The notes under the pieces were generated by a model. It was not told where the DNA came from. It saw only the letters and a program-made list of their open reading frames with translations, and did not search any database. From the NCBI GenBank assembly GCA_902496665.1, contig CABVBU010000008.1, positions 24,335 through 88,334 on the forward strand: a DNA stretch of 64,000 nt. The letters are read 5' to 3'. Positions within the stretch are counted from its first letter, which is position 1; each line of letters opens with the position of its first letter. Below are positions 28,185 to 36,698 of the stretch, piece by piece. The DNA is from an uncultured Clostridium sp. (GTDB lineage: Bacteria; Bacillota; Clostridia; Lachnospirales; Lachnospiraceae). The position numbers and the translations under genes are program-made.

Positions 28185-28222
28185 ATTTGTTTTTTCTGGA
28201 TAGCAAGAAGGGAGAGGACAAT

Positions 28223-29167
28223 ATGAGAAAATTCATCGTAGGACGGGTACTTTCCATTATTCCAGTATTGATCATCGTATCCGTCGTTATCTTTTCAGTA
28301 GTGCACCTGACACCTGGTGATCCGGCAGCTTCTATTCTTGGCGATGAGGCCACGGTGGAAGATATCGCGGCGCTCCGGGCGAAGATGGGTCTGGATAAAC
28401 CTGTGGTAGAGCAGTATTTCATCTGGATAGGAAATATCTTCCACGGAGACTTCGGTATGAGTGTTGCCGGCAACGAGACGGTGGCCAGCATGATCTCAAG
28501 TCACTGGGAGCCAACGATCTCCCTCACGATCTTTTCTACGATCGTTGCCCTCTGTCTTGCGATTCCGTTAGGTATCATCGCAGCCAGAAAGAAAGGAACG
28601 GCCGTTGATTCCACGGTCTCAGCGATCTCCCTCACAGGAATTTCGCTTCCCAGTTTTTTACTTGGACTTTTTCTTATGATGGTATTTGCCGTGAAGTTAA
28701 AATGGCTTCCGGTTTCCGGATACAAAACAATGTCAGACGGTTTTATCCCACATATCCGCTCCCTGATTCTTCCGGGAGTTGCCTTAGGATTCATGCACTC
28801 CGCACTTTTAATGAGAATGACAAAGGCGTCGATGTTAGAAGTGTTAAACAGTGACTACATCAAGATGGCGAAAGCAAAAGGCGTAAGAGAATTCTTCCTG
28901 ATCGCGAAGCACGCGTTCAGGAACGCATTGATCCCGGTCATCACAACGATCGGTCAGAGTATCGTCGGAGCACTTGCAGGAGCCGCTGTTGTGGAATACA
29001 TGTTTGCGATCCCAGGTATGGGACAGCTCATGGTAAACTCCATTGGACGCCGCGATTATTACGTGATCCAGGCGATCGTCCTGATCATCGCATGTATCAA
29101 CGTGTTTATCAACCTGCTGGTTGACCTGTTATACGGAATTGCAGATCCGCGAGTACGTCTTGGATAA
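28223..29167 (+). CDS. dppB: Peptide ABC transporter permease, DppB family
   Basis: 314 residues. N-terminal helix 'VLSIIPVLIIVSVVIFSVVH' is followed by 'LTPGDPAASILGDEAT', a hallmark of DppB/OppB/GsiC. Six transmembrane segments are likely, with an EAA-type loop 'AKAKGVREFFLIAKHAFRN' and the C-terminal 'YGIADPRVRLG'. ATG 28223 follows AAGGGAGAGG. The frame is open upstream through the terminator, so the longer start is not used. It is the first gene of a six-gene importer operon. Confidence 0.9.
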   Translation: MRKFIVGRVLSIIPVLIIVSVVIFSVVHLTPGDPAASILGDEATVEDIAALRAKMGLDKPVVEQYFIWIGNIFHGDFGMSVAGNETVASMISSHWEPTISLTIFSTIVALCLAIPLGIIAARKKGTAVDSTVSAISLTGISLPSFLLGLFLMMVFAVKLKWLPVSGYKTMSDGFIPHIRSLILPGVALGFMHSALLMRMTKASMLEVLNSDYIKMAKAKGVREFFLIAKHAFRNALIPVITTIGQSIVGALAGAAVVEYMFAIPGMGQLMVNSIGRRDYYVIQAIVLIIACINVFINLLVDLLYGIADPRVRLG

Positions 29168-29201
29168 AAGACAGTACGACTTGAAGTTGGGAGGAATCAA
29201 T

Positions 29202-30125
29202 ATGACAGCTATGACAAAGACAATGAGAATGGATACTCCGTTTACAAAAGAGATGGACGGCTCTTTAAAGGAAGTAAGAGACCGGCTCTTAAAAGAACAG
29301 AGAGAACTCCAGTTACATAAATTCCTTAGAAATAAATTATCGGTGGTCGGTTTCGTGATCGTAGTTGCAATGCTGACCCTGGCGATCCTGGCACCAGTTC
29401 TGGCGCAGTGTGATCCGTTAGCTCTGGACATGAAAGTCCGGTTAAAGGGGCCGAGCGCAGCCCATTGGTTCGGCACAGACAGCATGGGAAGAGATCTCTT
29501 TGCGAGAGTCCTCTATGGAGCAAGAATTTCCATGTTTGTAGGATTTACCGTAGGCATCACATCCGGATTTCTCGGAATGATGCTCGGCTTATATGCGACA
29601 ACTAACAAATATTTGGATAATATACTGATGCGTTTCTGTGACGGTCTTAAGGCTATCCCCTCTACTCTTCTTGCAATCACCCTTATGACCGTCCTGGGCG
29701 CAGACATCAAGAATGTCATTATTGCTCTCACGATTGTAAACACGCCGAGCATGGCGCGTCTTGCAAGAGGTTCTGCTCTCGTCGCGAGGGAGCAGACCTA
29801 CGTGGAAGCGATGAGATGCTTAGGTGCGAGCAAGACCAGGATCCTCTGGAACCACATCGCTCCGAACATCCTGTCCCCGATCATTGTACAGATGACATTC
29901 GTATTTGCCTCTTCCATTATCACAGAGGCGGCACTCAGCTTCCTGGGCGCAGGTGTTCCGGCACCGGCACCGAGCTGGGGAAATATTTTAAATGAAGGCA
30001 AGAACGTTATCTATAATGCATGGTGGATGATCGTATTTCCGGGCGCGTTTACCGCACTTTCAGTCCTGGGGTTAAACCTTTTAGGCGACGGAATCCGTGA
30101 TGTCCTTGATCCACTCAGCAAATAA
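29202..30125 (+). CDS. dppC: Peptide ABC transporter permease, DppC family
   Basis: 307 residues. A cytoplasmic N-terminal segment precedes the first helix ('LSVVGFVIVVAMLTLAILAP'). 'HWFGTDSMGRDLFARVLYG' is the DppC signature. The EAA loop is 'MRCLGASKTRILWNHIAPN', and 'AALSFLGAGVPAPAPSWG' is the typical last-loop motif. GGGAGGAA sits before ATG 29202. It pairs with the upstream permease. Confidence 0.9.
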   Translation: MTAMTKTMRMDTPFTKEMDGSLKEVRDRLLKEQRELQLHKFLRNKLSVVGFVIVVAMLTLAILAPVLAQCDPLALDMKVRLKGPSAAHWFGTDSMGRDLFARVLYGARISMFVGFTVGITSGFLGMMLGLYATTNKYLDNILMRFCDGLKAIPSTLLAITLMTVLGADIKNVIIALTIVNTPSMARLARGSALVAREQTYVEAMRCLGASKTRILWNHIAPNILSPIIVQMTFVFASSIITEAALSFLGAGVPAPAPSWGNILNEGKNVIYNAWWMIVFPGAFTALSVLGLNLLGDGIRDVLDPLSK

Positions 30126-30185
30126 CAGAACGGGCGGCTGCCGGAAAGCAGCTGTGACCGTGAAAAATTCCAGGAGGTGACGGTT

Positions 30186-31178
30186 ATGCCGGAGAATGAG
30201 AGAGAGAAGATCCTTGAAGTGGATGGACTTTGCACGAAGTTCCATACCGAGCGGGGAGATTTAAAAGCAATAGATGGTGTTTCCTTTTGTGTATACAAAG
30301 GTGAGATCCTTGGAATCGTTGGAGAATCCGGATGCGGAAAGAGCGTTACTTCCCAGTCCATCATGAGACTTTACGATGAAAAGCGGGTAGCAGCATATTC
30401 GGGAACTGTAAAACTGGAAGGTCAGAACCTGTTCGAACTTCCGGAACGGGAAATGCAGAAAGTCAGGGGAGAAAAGGTATCCATGGTATTTCAGGATGCG
30501 TTAAGTTCCTTAAATCCTGTATTTACAGTAGGTTCCCAGATCATGGAGGCACTTTTGATCCATCAGAAGATCTCAAAGAAAGAGGCGGTGGAGAAATCTA
30601 TCGAGATGCTGCGCCTGGTAGGAATTCCGGAGCCGGAAAAACGTTTCGCCCAGTATCCGCACCAGTTATCCGGCGGCATGAGGCAGCGTGTCATGATCGC
30701 TATCGCGTTAGCCTGTCATCCGAGGCTCCTGATCGCCGATGAGCCGACAACAGCTCTGGATGTTACGATCCAGGCGCAGGTCATGGATCTGATCGTGGAC
30801 CTGAATCACAAGCTGGATATGGGAGTTATGCTGATCACCCACGATCTCGCTGTGGTTGCGGAGGTATGTCAGAGAGTTATCGTCATGTATCTTGGCCAGG
30901 TCGTAGAGGAGGCAGATGTAAATTCCATTTTCGATCATCCGCAGCACCCGTACACACAGGGGCTGATCCGGTCCATTCCGCAGATCGACGGAGATAAGGG
31001 AGAACGCCTTTACCAGATCGACGGCATGGTGCCGTTGCTGAATCAGATCCCGGAGGGCTGCAGGTTCGCGCCGAGATGTCCGTATGCTACAGACAAATGC
31101 CGGAAAGAAATGCCGGAACTCCGGGAAGTAAGCGCGACCCAGAAAGTAAGATGCCATATGGCTGGAATGGGGGCTTAG
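30186..31178 (+). CDS. dppD: Peptide ABC transporter ATP-binding protein, DppD family
   Basis: 330 residues. Walker A GESGCGKS, signature LSGGMRQR, Walker B LLIADEPTTALD and switch 'LITHD' are all canonical. The C-terminal oligopeptide extension carries 'CRFAPRCPYATDKC', the four-Cys motif that holds an iron-sulfur cluster in DppD/OppD relatives. ATG 30186 has AGGAGGTGA upstream; GTG 30177 lies inside that site. It is one base from the next ATPase gene. Confidence 0.9.
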   Translation: MPENEREKILEVDGLCTKFHTERGDLKAIDGVSFCVYKGEILGIVGESGCGKSVTSQSIMRLYDEKRVAAYSGTVKLEGQNLFELPEREMQKVRGEKVSMVFQDALSSLNPVFTVGSQIMEALLIHQKISKKEAVEKSIEMLRLVGIPEPEKRFAQYPHQLSGGMRQRVMIAIALACHPRLLIADEPTTALDVTIQAQVMDLIVDLNHKLDMGVMLITHDLAVVAEVCQRVIVMYLGQVVEEADVNSIFDHPQHPYTQGLIRSIPQIDGDKGERLYQIDGMVPLLNQIPEGCRFAPRCPYATDKCRKEMPELREVSATQKVRCHMAGMGA

Positions 31179-31179
31179 T

Positions 31180-32172
31180 ATGGACGAGAGAAAAGTTGTT
31201 TTAAAAGGAACAGGAATCAAACAGTATTTCCCGGTAAAAGGAAACAGCGGCAGCATGAAAAAAGTAGTAAAAGCTGTCGATGGTGTTGATATTTCCATAT
31301 ATGAAGGAGAAGTTTATGGTCTCGTCGGTGAGACCGGCTGCGGAAAGAGTACTTTGGGACGGACGCTGATCCGTCTGCTGGATCCGACGGAAGGAACCGT
31401 GGAGGTCATGGGACATGACATCACAAAATTAAACGACAAGGAATTGATCCCATACCGCAGAGAAGTGCAGATGGTCTTTCAGGATCCGTTTACATCCTTA
31501 AATCCAAGAAAAAGAGTCGGGGATATCCTGATGGAGGTCCTTGAGATCCATAAAATAGGAAAGAATAAGGAAGAGCGCATGGAACTGGCCATGAATATGC
31601 TCCACAAAGTGGGACTCAGACCAGAACATTTCTACCGTTTCCCCCATGAGTTTTCCGGCGGCCAGAGACAGCGAATCGGAATTGCGAGAGCGTTGATCCT
31701 GGATCCGAAGCTGATTGTCTGTGATGAGCCGGTATCCGCTCTTGATGTTTCCATTCAGGCGCAGATCGTAAACCTGATGCAGGATCTCAGAGAGGAAGAG
31801 GGAATTTCCTATCTCTTTATTGCCCATGATATCAGCATTGTCCGTTATATTTCCGACAGGATCGGAGTCATGTATCTCGGACATCTGATGGAGGAAGCGG
31901 AGACCAGTGAATTGTTCTCAAACCCGCTTCATCCGTATACACAGGCACTTCTCTCGGCCGTGCCCCATGCAAACCCGCATGTCACAAAAGAGAGGATCCA
32001 GCTGAAAGGCGAGCTTCCGTCGCCGATCGATCCGCCGTCAGGATGTGTTTTCCACACCAGATGTCCGTACGCGACTGAGCTCTGTTCCAGGAAAGTACCG
32101 AAAATGCAGGAGATCACACCGGGACATCGGGCGGCATGTCTTCTTCACGAAAAGGAAAGTGAAGAGGAATAG
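31180..32172 (+). CDS. dppF: Peptide ABC transporter ATP-binding protein, DppF family
   Basis: 330 residues. Walker A GETGCGKS, signature FSGGQRQR, Walker B LIVCDEPVSALD and switch 'FIAHD'. The C-terminal extension with 'CVFHTRCPYATELC' matches the DppF/OppF branch. It forms the nucleotide-binding pair with the preceding protein. A 174-base gap follows before the binding-protein genes, with only a small GAAACC/GGTTTC hairpin and a good AGGAGGAG site. Confidence 0.9.
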   Translation: MDERKVVLKGTGIKQYFPVKGNSGSMKKVVKAVDGVDISIYEGEVYGLVGETGCGKSTLGRTLIRLLDPTEGTVEVMGHDITKLNDKELIPYRREVQMVFQDPFTSLNPRKRVGDILMEVLEIHKIGKNKEERMELAMNMLHKVGLRPEHFYRFPHEFSGGQRQRIGIARALILDPKLIVCDEPVSALDVSIQAQIVNLMQDLREEEGISYLFIAHDISIVRYISDRIGVMYLGHLMEEAETSELFSNPLHPYTQALLSAVPHANPHVTKERIQLKGELPSPIDPPSGCVFHTRCPYATELCSRKVPKMQEITPGHRAACLLHEKESEEE

Positions 32173-32346
32173 AATTCCGGGAAACCGATGAGCATGGTTT
32201 CAAAGGATTTCTGCCCGCAGTACACACAGCAGGGAAGACACGATAAGATAGACAGCAGGTCCTCTTACGAGATATCGGAGAGGGAGGACATCATGCCGGG
32301 CAGGATCCTGTGAAATAGATTCGTAAGATTCGAGGAGGAGAAGATT

Positions 32347-33981
32347 ATGAGAAAAAAGAGTGCAAAGATAACGGCAGCAGTTCTGGCAGCAGCAGCAGTC
32401 CTCAGCGCTTGCGGCGGTTCCGGAAGTTCTGAAACAACAGCAGCGGCAGGAGGAAGCGACACTTCAGCAGCAGAATCGACAGCGGCAGCGGCTGCAGACG
32501 CGAATGCGACATACAAGGAAGAATTACATATCGCGGTTGCCCAGCAGGCACCATCACTGGATCTTCATAAAAACTCCAGCCTGATTGCCCGTCAGATGAT
32601 GGATGGAACCGTCTGGGAGAAGTTAGTCACTCTGAATTCCAAGGCCGAGGCAGTTCCGGAGCTCTGTGAGTCCTACGATGTCAGTGAGGACGCGAAGACG
32701 ATCACCTTTACATTAAGAAAGGGAGTCAAATTCCATGATGGAAGTGAGATGACAGCGGATGATGTGGTTGCATCCATGAACCGTTGGATCGAAGGCTTCA
32801 GTTCCGCAAAGAGTACCGTTGGAGATGCAAGATTTGAAAAAGTAGATGATTATACCGTAAAGATCGCTGCGGATCATTCCATTCTTCTCTTACCGTCCAT
32901 GATCGCAGGTGCGGCACAGCCAGCTTCCATCACGACAGCAGCTGCATGCGAGAAGGAAGATTCCAACGGTTTTATGACCGATTACATTGGAACCGGTCCG
33001 TATAAGTTCTCTGAATGGGTTCAGGACCAGTATGTAAAACTTGAAAAATTTGATGACTATGTACCGTATGGAACAGAGGGAGAGCCGATGGATGGCTGGT
33101 CCGGTTATAAGGCAGCTCCGACAAAGATCCTGGAATTTGATATTGTACCGGAGGAGACGACACGTGTTGCCGGTCTTGAAACAGGACAGTATGATGTCAT
33201 CTATAACTTACAGCATGATGATGTTTCGCGTGTTGAAGGAATGGACAATGTCACTGTAAAATCTTCTCAGCAGGGTACTGTGGCACTTGTATTTAACCAC
33301 AAGAAGGGCATTGCCTCCAACCAGTATTTCCGTACGGCGGTCAATACATGTCTGGATATGGATGAGATCCTCACAGCAGTCTATGGAGAGGGCGGATATG
33401 ACCTTGGCTCCTGCTACATGGATGAGGCACAGGAATTCTGGAATACAGATGCCGGATCAGAAAACTATAACATCAAGGATCCGGAGAAGGCAAAACAGAT
33501 TTTACAGGAAAATGGATATAATGGAGAAACATTCACGATTCTTTGCTCAAATCTGAACAATATGAACTATATCGGTGTAGCGATGGAGCAGGAGTTAGAG
33601 GCAATCGGAATTCCGACCGAGCTGACGATCGTTGACTGGGCAACGCTTACTGATTACCGAAAGGATCCGGATAAGTTTGATCTTTATATCACATCCTTCG
33701 CACAGGTACCGGTTCCGTCCTTAAAGCTTTACTTTGGACCGAATTATCCGGGCTGGTCCGATGATGCGACACTGGCAGAAAAGTTTGCGGCAATGAACAG
33801 CGCGACGACTCTCGATGATGCAAAGGCAGCGTGGGAAGACTTACAGGCATACTCCTGGGAGTACCTGCCGCTCATCAATGCCGGACATTATATTGCAAAC
33901 TATGCATGGAACTCTGATGTTGAAGGATTAAATGATTACAGCGGTCTGTATTTCTGGAACGCGGGAATTAAGGAAAAATAA
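32347..33981 (+). CDS. Peptide-binding lipoprotein of the dpp-like transporter (copy 1)
   Basis: 544 residues, ABC solute-binding family 5. Lipoprotein signal 'AAAAVLSACGG' with Ser/Ala-rich linker. Core motifs include 'WEKLVTLNSKAEAVPELCES', 'VKFHDGSEMTADDVVASMNR', 'YIGTGPYKFSEW' and 'GPNYPGWSDDATLA'. It closely resembles the next gene along its whole length, most visibly in 'AVAQQAPSLDLHKNSSLIAR', so the pair arose by tandem duplication. A strong terminator follows, which suggests this copy is expressed at a higher level than the second. Confidence 0.9.
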   Translation: MRKKSAKITAAVLAAAAVLSACGGSGSSETTAAAGGSDTSAAESTAAAAADANATYKEELHIAVAQQAPSLDLHKNSSLIARQMMDGTVWEKLVTLNSKAEAVPELCESYDVSEDAKTITFTLRKGVKFHDGSEMTADDVVASMNRWIEGFSSAKSTVGDARFEKVDDYTVKIAADHSILLLPSMIAGAAQPASITTAAACEKEDSNGFMTDYIGTGPYKFSEWVQDQYVKLEKFDDYVPYGTEGEPMDGWSGYKAAPTKILEFDIVPEETTRVAGLETGQYDVIYNLQHDDVSRVEGMDNVTVKSSQQGTVALVFNHKKGIASNQYFRTAVNTCLDMDEILTAVYGEGGYDLGSCYMDEAQEFWNTDAGSENYNIKDPEKAKQILQENGYNGETFTILCSNLNNMNYIGVAMEQELEAIGIPTELTIVDWATLTDYRKDPDKFDLYITSFAQVPVPSLKLYFGPNYPGWSDDATLAEKFAAMNSATTLDDAKAAWEDLQAYSWEYLPLINAGHYIANYAWNSDVEGLNDYSGLYFWNAGIKEK

Positions 33982-33991
33982 AGGGATTCAA

Positions 33992-34036
33992 GGAGGAGTA
34001 CCCCGGGACGGTTACCGGGACTCCTCCATTTTATTT
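33992..34036 (+). terminator. Terminator between the two binding-protein genes
   Basis: GGAGGAGT pairs with ACTCCTCC, with an inner CCCGG/CCGGG stem, then ATTTTATTT. It may lower read-through into the second copy. Confidence 0.7.
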
Positions 34037-34038
34037 AC

Positions 34039-34130
34039 GCGAACAACGAGCCAAAGTCCGCGCATGCGCGAGACCTTGGCGACTGTCGCGATAACAAGGG
34101 GAAACTCGCGAAGCGTGTTTTCGCTTGTTC
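34039..34130. repeat. Palindrome-rich intergenic repeat
   Basis: The unit is bounded by GCGAACAA and TTGTTC. It contains GCCAA/TTGGC arms around the perfect palindrome CGCGCATGCGCG, and a GCGAA/TTCGC hairpin. It is rich in CGCGA words, as is the element at 59861-59950. It is noncoding and probably a REP-like or attenuator element. Confidence 0.5.
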
Positions 34131-34180
34131 AGACGGGTATGAGTAAGTAAGCGATCAGACATCATGAGGAGGACAACGAT

Positions 34181-35857
34181 ATGAAAAGAAAAACGATCAA
34201 ATATATCGCTGCCGCTATGGCGGCGAGTATGGCATTGACTGCGTGTGGAGGTTCAACAACTTCGTCCGACAGCGGGACAACAACAGCTGCTGCGGAATCC
34301 GCATCTGCCGGAAGCTCAGGAGCGGAGGCAACAACTGCAGCTGCCGGAACGGACAGCGCGACGATTTCTGTTGCGGATCCGAACGCATCCTATAAGGATA
34401 CCTTAAATATTGCAGTTGCACAGCAGGCACCGTCTCTGGATCTTCACAAAAACTCCAGCCTGATTGCCCGTCAGATGATGGACGGAACATGCTGGGAGAA
34501 GCTTGTCACACTGAATTCCAACGGCGAAGCTGTTCCGGAGCTTTGTGAATCCTATGAGGTCAGTGAAGATGCGAAGACGATCACATTCATATTGAGAAAA
34601 GGTGTCAAGTTCCATGATGGAAGTGAGATGACCGCGGACGATGTTGTGGCATCCATGAACCGTTGGATCAATGCGTTCAGCACGGCCTCAGCGATGGTCG
34701 GTGACGCGAGATTTGAAAAGGTAGATGACTACACTGTAAAGATTGCGGCAGATAAGCCGATCCTGCTCTTCCCGTGTGTGATCGCGGGCGCGGCTCAGCC
34801 GGCATCGATCACGACTGCTGAGGCCTGTGAGAAGGAAGACAGCAACGGCTTCATGACAGAATACATCGGAACAGGTCCATATAAATTCGTGGAATGGCCG
34901 CAGGATCAGTATGTAAAGCTGGAGCGCTTTGATGATTATGTGCCGTATGGAACGGAAGGAGAACCGATGGATGGCTGGTCCGGTTATAAGGCGGCGCCGT
35001 CGAAAACAATCATTTACTGGATCGTTCCGGAATCGAACACGAGGAATGCAGGATTAGAATCTGGTCAGTACGATGTCGTATTTAACCTTCCGGCGGACGA
35101 TGTGGAGCGCATATCCGGTCTGGACGGGGTTACCGTTTATTCCACACAGCAGGGCACGATTGCACCGATCATCAACCACAAAGAGGGGATTTGCTCGAAC
35201 CAGTGGTTCCGCCAGGCTGTCAGCTATGCCCTGGACTATGAGGAAGTCATGACAGCGACATATGGAACGAATGGATTTACCACAGGTTCCTGCTATATGG
35301 ATGAGGCGCAGCCGTTCTGGTATACGGATGCCGGATCGGAGGAATACAATGTCCATGATCCGGAAAAGGCAAAGGAGATCCTGAAGGAGAACGGATACGA
35401 TGGCACTCCGATGAAACTTATGGCAGCTACTTTAAATAAGATGGATTACATGGCAGTAGCAATGCAGTCAGAGCTGGAGGCAGTCGGAATTCCGGTGGAA
35501 CTCAACATCGTGGACTGGCCAACACTTCAGGCGCAGAGTACAGATCCGACAGCCTATGATATGTATATCTGCACATTCTCTCAGGTCCCGATCCCGTCCT
35601 TAAAGCTTTACTTTGGACCGAATTATGCAGGATGGAATGATGATGAGACATTGCAGGGGCTTTTAGACGAAATGAACACATCTACCAACATGGATGATGC
35701 GAAAGCGGCATGGGAAAAAGTTCAGGAGTATTCCTGGGAGTATCTGGCAGTTCTGAACTTTGGTCATTATATCGCGAACTATGCGTGGAATGATCATGTG
35801 AAGGGATTGAACAATTACAGCGGACTGTATTTCTGGAATGCGGGATATGTGGAGTAG
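34181..35857 (+). CDS. Peptide-binding lipoprotein of the dpp-like transporter (copy 2)
   Basis: 558 residues, paralogue of the preceding gene. Lipobox 'SMALTACGG', then a longer Ser/Thr/Ala linker. The ligand-binding core is closely similar, but some pocket-region segments differ: 'YDVVFNLPADDVERISGLDG' against 'YDVIYNLQHDDVSRVEGMDN', and 'QAVSYALDYEEVMTATYGTN' against 'TAVNTCLDMDEILTAVYGEG'. The two copies may bind different peptides while sharing one translocator. A strong GGAGG site lies upstream. It is the last gene of the operon. Confidence 0.9.
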   Translation: MKRKTIKYIAAAMAASMALTACGGSTTSSDSGTTTAAAESASAGSSGAEATTAAAGTDSATISVADPNASYKDTLNIAVAQQAPSLDLHKNSSLIARQMMDGTCWEKLVTLNSNGEAVPELCESYEVSEDAKTITFILRKGVKFHDGSEMTADDVVASMNRWINAFSTASAMVGDARFEKVDDYTVKIAADKPILLFPCVIAGAAQPASITTAEACEKEDSNGFMTEYIGTGPYKFVEWPQDQYVKLERFDDYVPYGTEGEPMDGWSGYKAAPSKTIIYWIVPESNTRNAGLESGQYDVVFNLPADDVERISGLDGVTVYSTQQGTIAPIINHKEGICSNQWFRQAVSYALDYEEVMTATYGTNGFTTGSCYMDEAQPFWYTDAGSEEYNVHDPEKAKEILKENGYDGTPMKLMAATLNKMDYMAVAMQSELEAVGIPVELNIVDWPTLQAQSTDPTAYDMYICTFSQVPIPSLKLYFGPNYAGWNDDETLQGLLDEMNTSTNMDDAKAAWEKVQEYSWEYLAVLNFGHYIANYAWNDHVKGLNNYSGLYFWNAGYVE

Positions 35858-35961
35858 ATCATATACAGATATCGATGGAAATATTGAGATCATGGAGACG
35901 GCAAAAGTTTTTGGGAGCTGCAGACCATGAATAAAAATACCTGGCAGAGATGAATAAGTGA

Positions 35962-35994
35962 GGTGCCCCAGAAAGATCAGACCTTTGGGGCACC
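35962..35994. terminator. Hairpin between convergent genes
   Basis: GGTGCCCC pairs with GGGGCACC, extended by AAAG/CTTT. There is no T-run next to it, but its place between the convergent binding-protein and nitroreductase genes suggests a shared termination structure. Confidence 0.5.
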
Positions 35995-36089
35995 GCACAT
36001 TTCACTCTGACCAGTTATTTTTTTGCCTGCAGCTGCGCATATGCGAGGACGTGAACGTTCATGAGCAGCCGGACGGATTGTCCTGTAAA

Positions 36090-36611
36090 TTACTCGATAT
36101 AGGCAACTTTTCCGATCCGCTCTTTCGGCGGGATCGCTGTATCCGGATCCGGGTAGCCTAAAGCAGCCATTCCATAGACTACATGGTCAGCCGGAACGCC
36201 GAAATCGTTTAAGATCTCGCGGATCGCCGGAGTATCGCAGATATTCTGCATCTGGTTGATCCATACGGAGCCGACGCCGTAGGAGCGGGCTGCGAGAAAG
36301 ATATTTTCGAGAGCGCAGGCATTATCTTCTTTTCCCCAGTTGCTGTCGCGGAGATTGGATGGCATGATGACTGCGGACGGACAATACATGTTATATCCTG
36401 GGCGGTTTAATGTCACCTGAATCGCGTCGGCCAGGCGTTTGATGGCATCTTTATTTGTGATCACTGTGAATTTCCAGGTCTGTTTTCCCATACCGCTCGG
36501 CGCATGGAGAGCAGCTTTTACCATATCTTCCAGAATCTCCTTCGGAATCGGTTTATCGGTAAATTTGCGGATGCTTCTTCTTGTAAGAATGGTGTTCATG
36601 GTCTCATTCAT
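36090..36611 (-). CDS. Nitroreductase-family protein
   Basis: 173 residues, FMN-dependent nitroreductase fold. 'TILTRRSIRKFTDKPIPKE' near the N-terminus is the FMN-phosphate binding signature, followed by 'ALHAPSGMGKQTWKFTVI' and the C-terminal 'GMAALGYPD'. It is short, as in many Clostridia members that bind one FMN per subunit in a dimer. AGGAGG precedes the ATG. It reads away from the DUF885 gene end and has its own promoter. The physiological substrate is unknown. Confidence 0.87.
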   Translation of the reverse strand: MNETMNTILTRRSIRKFTDKPIPKEILEDMVKAALHAPSGMGKQTWKFTVITNKDAIKRLADAIQVTLNRPGYNMYCPSAVIMPSNLRDSNWGKEDNACALENIFLAARSYGVGSVWINQMQNICDTPAIREILNDFGVPADHVVYGMAALGYPDPDTAIPPKERIGKVAYIE

Positions 36612-36666
36612 TGAAAAATCCTCCTGTAATTTGTAATTCAGTTTTTATGTTTTTTCTTTTAGGTTT

Positions 36667-36675
36667 ATTATAGCA
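36667..36675 (-). promoter_or_regulatory. Extended -10 promoter of the nitroreductase gene
   Basis: TGCTATAAT on the minus strand is an extended -10 element. The -35 (TGGAAA, 18 bases upstream) is poor. Confidence 0.5.
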
Positions 36676-36698
36676 CAAAACAATGGAAATTTTCCAGC

